From NCBI GenBank assembly GCA_965279355.1, contig OZ257155.1:2170001-2234000 (forward strand): DNA of 64,000 nucleotides, written 5' to 3'. Source of the DNA: G965279355 sp965279355. Lineage in GTDB: Bacteria; Pseudomonadota; Alphaproteobacteria; CACIAM-22H2. Positions 57,265-64,000 of this stretch are shown one piece after another; within the stretch, counting starts at the first letter, position 1; each line of letters begins with the position of its first letter. A program made the translations under genes and the position numbers. The notes below the pieces were generated by a model. The model searched no databases and was not told the origin of the DNA. It saw only the letters and a program-made list of their open reading frames with translations.

Positions 57265-58233
57265 GTGGACGCGTCCACGCCACTCGATATTCCCGTGATC
57301 GATATCGGCCCGCTGCGCCAGGCGGATGACGCAGCGCGTCGGCGGGTCGCCCGCGCCATGCGCGAGGCCTGCACCGGCACCGGTTTCTTCTACATCGCCA
57401 ATCACGGCATCCCCGACGCCGCGGTGCGGCAGATCTTCGCTGACAACAAGCGCTTCTTCGATTCAACGGCGGACCAGAAAGAGCGCGTCAGCATCCATAA
57501 CACCCAGATCTTCCGCGGCTATGACGGAGTCGGCACCGAGGCGCTCAACCAGGCGACCGGCGGCGACAATAAGGAAAGCATGTTTCTGGGCGTCGACCAT
57601 CACGACGATCACCCGCTGGTTGTCAGGGGCACACCGCATCACGGTCTCAATCAGTGGCCGGACTGGCTACCGGGCTGGAAAGAGTCCGTGAATACCTATT
57701 TCGACACGATGGAGGGCCTCGCGCGGCTGCTGATCAACGGCCTCGCCATCTCGCTCGACCTGCCGTGGGGGCATTTCGACCGCGACATGGTCGACCCGAT
57801 GCTGTCGCTGCGGCTGCTCCACTACCCGCCGCATCCCGACGCCGATCCCGATCGCGAGGTCGGTTGCGGCGCGCATACCGACTGGGGCGTGCTGACGATC
57901 CTGGCGCAGGACCAGACCGGCGGGCTCGAAGTGCAGTTGCCGTCGGGGCGCTGGATCGCGGCGAAGCCGATCCCCGGCACGTTCATCGTCAATATCGGCG
58001 ACATCATGATGCGCTGGACGAACGACCTCTATGCCTCGACGCCGCATCGCGTTCTCAACCGCTCCACGAACGACCGCTACTCGGTCGCGTATTTCGTCGA
58101 CACGAACTACTACGCGTTGGTCGAATGCCTGCCGACCTGCACCGGCCCCGACCGCCCGAAGCGCTATCCGCCGATCACGGCCGGCGAACATCTCGTCGAG
58201 ATGAAGAACCAGAGCTACGGCTACAAGGGATGA
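57265..58233 (+). CDS. Fe(II)/2-oxoglutarate-dependent oxygenase (isopenicillin N synthase-like)
   Basis: 322 residues. N-terminal DIOX_N region (DIPVIDIGPL, GTGFFYIANHGIP), then the 2OG-FeII_Oxy core with HxD in GAHTDWGVLT, distal His in TPHRVLNRS and 2OG-binding RYSVAYF. Many such enzymes hydroxylate purines, nucleosides or alkaloid-like substrates. The GTG at 57265 is chosen because AAGGAG ends five bases before it; an ATG at 57247 lies ahead of that site. The next gene starts one base after the stop. Confidence 0.88.
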   Translation: MDASTPLDIPVIDIGPLRQADDAARRRVARAMREACTGTGFFYIANHGIPDAAVRQIFADNKRFFDSTADQKERVSIHNTQIFRGYDGVGTEALNQATGGDNKESMFLGVDHHDDHPLVVRGTPHHGLNQWPDWLPGWKESVNTYFDTMEGLARLLINGLAISLDLPWGHFDRDMVDPMLSLRLLHYPPHPDADPDREVGCGAHTDWGVLTILAQDQTGGLEVQLPSGRWIAAKPIPGTFIVNIGDIMMRWTNDLYASTPHRVLNRSTNDRYSVAYFVDTNYYALVECLPTCTGPDRPKRYPPITAGEHLVEMKNQSYGYKG

Positions 58234-58234
58234 G

Positions 58235-60568
58235 ATGCCGATGAGCTTCATCGGCCAGCCGGTCAAACGCATTGAGGACGACCGGCTGCTACGCGGCGCC
58301 GGCCGCTATTCCGACGATCACACCGGACCGGGACAGGCGCATCTTTCCATTCTCCGTTCCCCGCATGCCCATGCACGGCTGCTGAAGATCGACACCACGA
58401 AAGCGAAAGCGGCGCCAGGCGTGCTGCTGGTGGTGACGGGCGCGGACTATGTCACCGAGGGGCTGAAGACCCCGGATACGCATCCGCCTGTGCTCGGACC
58501 GGTCTCGCGGGTGAAGACCGGCATCTTCAGCCCGCCCAACGAAATCCTGCCCGTCGACCGGGTTCGTTATGTCGGCGAGGCCGTCGCCTTCGTCGCCGCC
58601 GAAACAAAGGCGCAGGCCCAGGACGCGCTGGCGCTGATCGATATCGAATACGGCCCGCTGACACCGCTGATCGATCTCAGGGACGCCGTCCACCCCGGCG
58701 CGCCGCTGATCTGGGACGACATCCCCGGCAATCTCTGCTGCGAACTCGAGATCGGCGATGCCCGCGCCTGCGACGACGCCTTCGCGAGGGCGGCCCATGT
58801 TTCATCGATCGAGGTGGTCAACAACCGCATCATCGGCATGCCGATGGAGCCGCGGGCCTCCGTCGGCGAATTCGATGCCGCGACCGGTCACATGACGCTG
58901 ACCTGCGGCGCGCAGACCCCCAACACGCTGCGCGACATCCTGGCGGAACAGGTCTTTCGAGTGCCTCAAGCGAAGGTCCGCGTTATCAGCCCCGACATGG
59001 GCGGCGGATTCGGCACGCGGCAGCAATGCTTCGCCGAATATGTCTTCGTGCTGTGGAGCGCCCGCAAACTGCAACGGCCGGTCCGCTATCTCGGCGATCG
59101 CAGCGAGATGTTTCTCAGCGATTCCCATGGGCGCGACAACATCTCGCAAGCGTCGATCGCGCTGGACAGGGATGGCCACATCCTCGGCCTGCGCGTGAAT
59201 ACGCTGGCCGACCTTGGCGCCTATCCCGGCTATGCCGGGCCGCTGGTTCCCGTGTCCGCCGGACCGCGCGTGCAGACGGGCTGCTACCGGGTGCCGGCCG
59301 TCGATATCCAGATCCAGGTCGTCTTCACCAACACCATGACGGTGTCGCCCTATCGCGGCGCGGGGCAGCCGGAAGCAATCCACCTGATCGAGCGGCTGAT
59401 GGATGTGACGGCCGCCGAGATGAAGATCGACCGCATCGAGCTGCGGCGCCGCAACCTGCTGCGGCGCGAGGAATTTCCGCTGCGCACGGCGGCGGGCGCG
59501 CTTTACGACAGCGGCGACTATGCCGACGCGATGGCCCGGGTGATGCGCAATGCCGACTGGCCGGGATTCGCGGCCCGCCGCCTGGACTCCGAGCGCAACG
59601 GCAAGCATCGCGGCCTAGGCTTTGCGAACTACGTGCAGGTCTCCGGCTCGGGCCCGTTCGAATGGGGCGGGCTTGTTGTGCGCCCGGAAGGCTTTGTCGA
59701 GCTGCGCGCCGGCACCCACAGCCACGGCCAGGGCCACGAGACCAGCTATGCTCAGATCCTCGCCGAGACACTCGGCATTCCGCTGGAACAGGTGTCGTTC
59801 GTGCAGGGGGATACGGATCGCGTGGCCAAAGGCACAGGCACCTTTGCCTCGCGTTCCCTGTTCAAGATGGGACAGATCATCGAGGACGGTTGTGCTCTGC
59901 TCCTTGCCAAAGCGAAAAAGATCGCCGCGCATAGTTTCGATGTCGCCGAGGATCGCCTCGTCTACGACTGCGGCGAGCTGCGCGTGCCGGGGACCAATTT
60001 CGGGGCCTCACTCTTCGATCTCAGTGCCTATGCGGCGGTCAACAGAGCGCTGCCGCAGGATCTGCAGGGAACACTCTCGGTCACCGTGGACCACAACCTC
60101 AACACCCAGAACTTCCCCAGCGGCTCTCACGTCTGCGAGGTGGAGGTCGACCCTGAAACCGGCCACGTGACCCTGCTCCGCTACACCGCCGTCGACGATG
60201 CCGGACGGCTGATCAATCCGCTGATCGCCGGCGGCCAGATGCATGGCGGCATCGTGCAGGGCATCGGCCAGGCGCTCTGCGAGCGCATCGTCTACGACGA
60301 CAAGAGCGGCCAGCTACTCACGGGATCGCTAATGGACTACGCGCTGCCCATGGCCGCCGACATGCCGGCAGTCGACGTAACGTTCCAGGAAGTCCCCTCA
60401 CCGACCAACCCGCTGGGTGTGAAGGGGATCGGCGAAAGCGGCCCGACCGGCGCGCCTCCGGCGGTGATCAGCGCGATTGTCGATGCGCTATCGAAATACG
60501 GCGTGCGCCATATCGAAATGCCGGCGACGCCGGAGAAAGTCTGGCGCGCGATCCAGGCCGCGCGCTAG
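58235..60568 (+). CDS. xanthine dehydrogenase-family molybdopterin-binding subunit (CoxL/CutL-like), orphan 2
   Basis: 777 residues with motifs SPDMGGGFGTRQQC, SPYRGAGQPEA, GTHSHGQGHETSYAQ and GVKGIGESGPTGAPP (catalytic Glu). PYRGAGQ again excludes Cu-type CO dehydrogenase. FAD and iron-sulfur partners are lacking nearby. Co-transcribed with the 2OG oxygenase, so it may hydroxylate the same N-heterocyclic compound. It is moderately similar to orphan 1 at 33382. The start could be the ATG at 58235 or one two codons on (58241). It converges with the aldolase gene, 3 bp apart. Confidence 0.88.
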   Translation: MPMSFIGQPVKRIEDDRLLRGAGRYSDDHTGPGQAHLSILRSPHAHARLLKIDTTKAKAAPGVLLVVTGADYVTEGLKTPDTHPPVLGPVSRVKTGIFSPPNEILPVDRVRYVGEAVAFVAAETKAQAQDALALIDIEYGPLTPLIDLRDAVHPGAPLIWDDIPGNLCCELEIGDARACDDAFARAAHVSSIEVVNNRIIGMPMEPRASVGEFDAATGHMTLTCGAQTPNTLRDILAEQVFRVPQAKVRVISPDMGGGFGTRQQCFAEYVFVLWSARKLQRPVRYLGDRSEMFLSDSHGRDNISQASIALDRDGHILGLRVNTLADLGAYPGYAGPLVPVSAGPRVQTGCYRVPAVDIQIQVVFTNTMTVSPYRGAGQPEAIHLIERLMDVTAAEMKIDRIELRRRNLLRREEFPLRTAAGALYDSGDYADAMARVMRNADWPGFAARRLDSERNGKHRGLGFANYVQVSGSGPFEWGGLVVRPEGFVELRAGTHSHGQGHETSYAQILAETLGIPLEQVSFVQGDTDRVAKGTGTFASRSLFKMGQIIEDGCALLLAKAKKIAAHSFDVAEDRLVYDCGELRVPGTNFGASLFDLSAYAAVNRALPQDLQGTLSVTVDHNLNTQNFPSGSHVCEVEVDPETGHVTLLRYTAVDDAGRLINPLIAGGQMHGGIVQGIGQALCERIVYDDKSGQLLTGSLMDYALPMAADMPAVDVTFQEVPSPTNPLGVKGIGESGPTGAPPAVISAIVDALSKYGVRHIEMPATPEKVWRAIQAAR

Positions 60569-60571
60569 CGG

Positions 60572-61339
60572 CTAGAGATCGGCGTATTCCGGCTCCTGCC
60601 GGTCGAGGATGCGCTTGAGCGCATTGAAATGAAAATCCGAGGTCTTCAGCTTGGTGCTGTTCATCTGCTGCTCGGTCAAGGCGACGACCGTCTCGTCAAT
60701 CGGCTTCAGCTTTCGCCCGGTCGACATTGCGAGGACCTGCAGCTCGGCCAGCTTCTCAAAGTAGTAGAGATCGTCGAAGGCTTCGGCGATCGTCTCGCCG
60801 GTGACGATGATGCCGTGATTGGCCAGCACCAGCACCCGCTTGTCGCCGAGCGCCGCGGCCATGCGGACCGCTTCCGAATCGTCGAAGGCCAGCCCCTTGA
60901 AGCCCGTATCGTCGTCATAGGCGAGACGGTTCCAGAAGCGGCAGGCGTTCTGGTGGTTGAACTCCATCCGCCAGCCCTCGATCATCGTCAGCGCCGTCGC
61001 GTGGGGCATGTGCGTGTGCAGGACGCATTTGGCGTCGGGGCGCGTCTTGTGAATCGCGCCATGGATCGAGAACGCGGTACGACTGACTTCGTGGTCGCCT
61101 GATATCAGGTTGCCGTCGCCGTCGACGATGCACAGATCGCCGGCTTTCATCTCCGACCAGTGAATCGTGTTCGGATTGACCACGTAGCGATTCTCCACGC
61201 CGGGGATCGCCAGGGTGAAGTGGTTATGAATGCTCTCGTTCATGTTGAGCCGCGCGGCCCAGCGCAGCGCCGCCGCGACGTCGATGCGCGCCGAGGTGCC
61301 GGCATCGTTGGGACGGGTGAGCGACGTGACGGTGCCCAT
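60572..61339 (-). CDS. class II aldolase/adducin-family protein
   Basis: 255 residues. Zinc-binding histidines lie in HTHMPHATAL and ANHGIIVTG; NESIHNHFTLAIPG is the N-terminal substrate loop. It likely performs retro-aldol cleavage or decarboxylation of a small hydroxy acid or phosphorylated sugar acid. The ATG at 61339 has GGAG 8 bases upstream, inside the end of the LLM gene, which stops 5 bases earlier, so they are one operon. A longer frame reaching 61546 overlaps the LLM gene and is rejected. Confidence 0.85.
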   Translation of the reverse strand: MGTVTSLTRPNDAGTSARIDVAAALRWAARLNMNESIHNHFTLAIPGVENRYVVNPNTIHWSEMKAGDLCIVDGDGNLISGDHEVSRTAFSIHGAIHKTRPDAKCVLHTHMPHATALTMIEGWRMEFNHQNACRFWNRLAYDDDTGFKGLAFDDSEAVRMAAALGDKRVLVLANHGIIVTGETIAEAFDDLYYFEKLAELQVLAMSTGRKLKPIDETVVALTEQQMNSTKLKTSDFHFNALKRILDRQEPEYADL

Positions 61340-61344
61340 ATCGA

Positions 61345-62697
61345 TTACTCCGCGGCCTGCGCCATATAGCGGCTGGCCGGGCGCGACAGGCCGAGATTTT
61401 CGCGCAGGGTCTTGCCTTCGTATTCCGTGCGGAACAGGCCGCGCCGCTGCAGTTCGGGAATGACCAGATCGACGATCTCGTTGAGGCCGCCGGGCAGGAT
61501 CGACGGCTGAACGAGGAAGCCGTCCACGCCTTCCTTCAGGAACCATTCCTCCATCTCGTCGGCGATGCGCTGCGGCGTGCCCTTGACGGTGCGCTGACCG
61601 CGGGCGCCGCCGTAGAACTGGTAGAAATCGCGGATGCTCCAGTTCTCATTGCGTGCCTGGTCGACCAGCATCTTGCGCTGCGCGGTGCCGTTCTCGTCGA
61701 TGATGTGGTACGGCAGCGGCCCTTCCACCGGATAGGGCGACAGGTCGACATTGCCGAGCTCGGTCGCGATGAGCTGCCGGCCGACATCGGGATGGATCAG
61801 CGACTGCAGATACTGGTGCTTTTCTTCCGCTTCCTCGTCGGTGCGGCCGACGATCGCATTGAAACCCGGCATCACCTTGAGCTGGTCCGGCCGCCGGCCG
61901 AATTTTTCCATCCGGCCCTTGAGATCGGCATAGACCGACTGCGCCTGCTTCAGCGTATGCAGCGGGGTGAAAACGATTTCGGCGACATCGGCGGCGAAGT
62001 CCCGTCCCGTGTCGGAGATACCGGCATTGGCCAGCACCGGATGCCCCTGCGGCGGTCGCGCCACATTCAGGGGGCCGCGAACCTTGTAGTATTTTCCCTT
62101 ATGATTCAGGTGGTGAAGCTTGCCGGGATCGAAATAGACGGCGGACTTGCGATCGCGGATGAAGGCATCGTCGTCGTAGCTGTCCCAGAGCCCGCGCACG
62201 ACCTCCACACATTCGCGGACGCGCTCATAGCGCTCCTTGTGCGGCGGCAGGTCGTCGAATCCGAAATTATAGGCTTCCGAGGTGTTGGAGCCGGTGACGA
62301 TGTTCCAGCCGGCGCGGCCGTAGCTCATCTGATCCAGCGTCGCGATGCGGCGCGCGATGTTGTAGGGCTCGTTGAACGTCGCCGAGACGGTCGGCACCAG
62401 CCCGATATGCTTGGTCACCGCCGACAGCCCGGCCATCAGCATGGCCGGGTCGAAATAGGCCATATATTGCGGCCAGCGCTTGAGGGCCTGCAGGTTACCG
62501 TCGCGGGTCGCCACTGAATCGGCGATGAACATGAGATCGAACTTGCCGCGCTCGGCGGTCTGGGCGATCTCCATGTAGTGTTTGAAATTCTGCCCGGCAT
62601 CGATCTGCGAGTCCGGATGCAGCCAGGCCGCGACATGATTGCCCGTGGGGTGAAAGAACGCCCCCAGCCGCATCATCTCGCCTTTACGACGCGCCAT
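61345..62697 (-). CDS. LLM-class flavin-dependent monooxygenase (NtaA/SnaA/DszA-like)
   Basis: 450 residues. LGAFFHPTGNHVAAWLHPDS start, FDLMFIADSVATRDGN, ATLDQMSYGRAGWNIVTGSNTSEA and NAGISDTGRDFAADVAEIVFT are hallmarks of the nitrilotriacetate/dibenzothiophene-sulfone monooxygenase group. It uses FMNH2 from a partner reductase, not seen here, and commonly oxidises C-N or C-S bonds. GGGAGGAAGAC precedes the ATG at 62697. Operon order is permease, ATPase, this gene, aldolase. Confidence 0.88.
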   Translation of the reverse strand: MARRKGEMMRLGAFFHPTGNHVAAWLHPDSQIDAGQNFKHYMEIAQTAERGKFDLMFIADSVATRDGNLQALKRWPQYMAYFDPAMLMAGLSAVTKHIGLVPTVSATFNEPYNIARRIATLDQMSYGRAGWNIVTGSNTSEAYNFGFDDLPPHKERYERVRECVEVVRGLWDSYDDDAFIRDRKSAVYFDPGKLHHLNHKGKYYKVRGPLNVARPPQGHPVLANAGISDTGRDFAADVAEIVFTPLHTLKQAQSVYADLKGRMEKFGRRPDQLKVMPGFNAIVGRTDEEAEEKHQYLQSLIHPDVGRQLIATELGNVDLSPYPVEGPLPYHIIDENGTAQRKMLVDQARNENWSIRDFYQFYGGARGQRTVKGTPQRIADEMEEWFLKEGVDGFLVQPSILPGGLNEIVDLVIPELQRRGLFRTEYEGKTLRENLGLSRPASRYMAQAAE

Positions 62698-62712
62698 GTC
62701 TTCCTCCCTTCC

Positions 62713-63798
62713 CTAGGCCGCTTGCAGCGGATCTTGAAGAATCAGACAGTCATTCGGCTGCCATGACAGCACGACGCTGCTGCCCGGCTCATAACCGGCA
62801 CCCCCCGAAAGATTCGGCTGGATTGCGCCGAACTTCTCGCCCGCGGCCGCACAAAGATATTGAATGGTCGCGCCGAGATAGGTCCGCGTTTCGATCCGCG
62901 CCGCGATGGCATTGGGCGTATCCAGCGGCCGAGTCTCGGCGAGCGCGATGCGCTCGTTCTTCACCACCGCGACCGCCGAGCTGCCGACGGTGAAGTTCCC
63001 GGCCATGCCGACCGCGCTGATCCCCGACGCCGTCTCGACGCGCGCCATGTCGCCACGCACTTCGACGACCCGTCCCCGCAGAAGATTGGCCTGACCGATG
63101 AAGGAGGCGACGAACGCGTTGGCCGGCCGCTCATAGACATTGACCGGCGTATCGACCTGCATGACCAGGCCATGATCCATGATCGCCATGCGGTCGGCCA
63201 TGGCCAGAGCTTCGCTCTGGTCGTGGGTGACGAACACGGCAGTAATGCCGACGGTCTTCTGGACACGGCGAATTTCCTCGCGCATCTCGTCGCGTAGCTT
63301 GGCGTCGAGATTGGAGAGCGGCTCGTCGAGCAGCAGGAGCTGTGGCCGGATCGCGATGGCGCGCGCCAGCGCAACGCGCTGCTGCTGGCCGCCGGAAAGC
63401 TGCTTGGGCAGGCGCTCGCCGACATTGTCAAGGCGCACCAGCCGCAGCGCCTCGCGCACCGCCTTCTCGATCTCGTCCCGGGGACGGTTGCGCATCTTCA
63501 GACCGAAGCCGACATTCTCGTTGACGCTCATATGCGGGAAGAGCGCGTAGCTCTGGAAGACCAGGCCGATATCGCGCTTCTGCGCCGGGACGCGGGTGAT
63601 ATCCGCACCAGCCAGCCGCACGTCGCCGGCATCCAGCTCCTCGAATCCGGCGATAATCCGCAGCATGGTCGTCTTGCCGCAGCCGCTGGGACCGAGCAGG
63701 CACATCATCTCGCCTTCATCGACCCGCAGCGAGATGTCGTTGAGCGCGGTCACGCCCTTGAAGCGCTTGGTGACATGGGTGAGATCGAGTGTCGGCAT
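62713..63798 (-). CDS. ABC transporter ATP-binding protein (PotA/FbpC type)
   Basis: 361 residues: Walker A GPSGCGKTT at 36-44, FQSYALFPHMS Q-loop, signature LSGGQQQR at 134-141, Walker B LLLLDEP at 154-160, and a C-terminal TOBE-like domain. It belongs to a polyamine/opine-type importer whose permease precedes it at the window edge. It is related to the ATPase at 6640 but encoded with a different permease and different catabolic genes. 15 bp separate it from the LLM monooxygenase, suggesting import of the latter's substrate. Confidence 0.9.
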   Translation of the reverse strand: MPTLDLTHVTKRFKGVTALNDISLRVDEGEMMCLLGPSGCGKTTMLRIIAGFEELDAGDVRLAGADITRVPAQKRDIGLVFQSYALFPHMSVNENVGFGLKMRNRPRDEIEKAVREALRLVRLDNVGERLPKQLSGGQQQRVALARAIAIRPQLLLLDEPLSNLDAKLRDEMREEIRRVQKTVGITAVFVTHDQSEALAMADRMAIMDHGLVMQVDTPVNVYERPANAFVASFIGQANLLRGRVVEVRGDMARVETASGISAVGMAGNFTVGSSAVAVVKNERIALAETRPLDTPNAIAARIETRTYLGATIQYLCAAAGEKFGAIQPNLSGGAGYEPGSSVVLSWQPNDCLILQDPLQAA

Positions 63799-63803
63799 GT
63801 TGA

Positions 63804-64000
63804 TTACCCGAGAAGCCGGAGGCCAAAGACGCGCTCAAGCGTGAGCGTCGACACGACGGAAACGATGACCACAATGGACGACACCGCCGTGATCAGCGGA
63901 TCCAGCCGCGATTCCATGTAGGAGAACATTATGACCGGCAGGGTCGCAGTCTGCGGCCCCGTCAGGAACATCGACAGCGGCAGGTTTGCGAAGGACAGGA
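63804..64000 (-). CDS. ABC transporter permease (PotC-like), C-terminal part
   Basis: The last ~65 residues are present, from LSFANLPLSMFLTGPQTATL to the TAA at 63804-63806. The final hydrophobic helix (LITAVSSIVVIVSVVSTLTL) and the short basic end RVFGLRLLG are typical of PotC/YdcV permeases. It is 5 bp upstream of the ATPase gene on the same strand. The rest lies beyond the window. Confidence 0.85.
   Translation of the reverse strand, partial: LSFANLPLSMFLTGPQTATLPVIMFSYMESRLDPLITAVSSIVVIVSVVSTLTLERVFGLRLLG

Noticed and set aside
1..64000. CRISPR arrays, tRNA or rRNA genes, IS elements, prophage
   Set aside because: No spaced direct repeats, cloverleaf with a T-loop consensus, transposase or phage structural gene was found on reading both strands.

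Overview
The window is GC-rich, densely coded chromosomal DNA from an alphaproteobacterium, probably a soil or plant-associated Hyphomicrobiales/Rhodospirillales-type heterotroph. This is inferred from gene content (Bug/TctC and BMP binding proteins, orphan CoxL-type subunits, GcvA-like LysR, Rieske/VanB pairs), from palindromic GTCATCCCAGC... repeats of the type common in such genomes, and from promoter candidates matching the alphaproteobacterial EcfG stress sigma factor. No rRNA, tRNA, CRISPR array, IS element or prophage was recognised.

Layout. 0-6.6 kb: mixed metabolic genes (hydrolase, Zn alcohol dehydrogenase, thioesterase coupled to a DHA2-type efflux pump, pentapeptide-repeat protein, class III nucleotide cyclase). 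6.6-16 kb: an aromatic-uptake/oxidation locus. It has a ferric-iron/polyamine-type ABC transporter with two paralogous binding proteins flanking an intact Rieske oxygenase, a MarR regulator, and a divergent second Rieske oxygenase broken by a 1-base frameshift, followed by its VanB-type reductase. 16.2-23 kb: a three-gene transglutaminase/DUF2126, circularly permuted ATP-grasp/alpha-E, transglutaminase cluster, probably an uncharacterised peptide or amide ligation system. 23-28 kb: Bug binding protein with a TauD-type dioxygenase and LysR regulator, a lipoprotein phosphoesterase and an outer-membrane barrel.

28-43 kb: hypothetical proteins, a hybrid histidine kinase, an orphan molybdenum hydroxylase large subunit, an ABC exporter membrane domain without an ATPase, an AsmA protein and flavin monooxygenases. 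This region holds four candidate EcfG promoters (GGAAC-N16/17-C/GGTT). They precede two small secreted proteins, a 34-residue membrane protein, and an intergenic segment of about 105 nt that ends in a very strong intrinsic terminator, which is a candidate stress-induced small RNA.

43.6-64 kb: a nitrogen-compound island. A tight operon encodes a BMP-type ABC transporter, a very likely biuret amidohydrolase and a second cysteine hydrolase, behind a near-consensus sigma-54 promoter. Beyond a PEP-carboxylase-like protein lacking catalytic residues are a FAD monooxygenase, an AllA-like ureidoglycolate lyase, a two-subunit ThDP decarboxylase, a PuuE-like deacetylase, a 2-oxoglutarate oxygenase with a molybdenum hydroxylase subunit, and a class II aldolase/LLM monooxygenase/ABC transporter operon running off the right edge. 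Two further well-spaced sigma-54 elements precede the FAD monooxygenase and the 2OG oxygenase, and a weaker one precedes allA. No such element was noticed in the other intergenic regions I checked. My main hypothesis is a nitrogen-limitation-controlled pathway for uptake and stepwise oxidation of a ureide or N-heterocycle.
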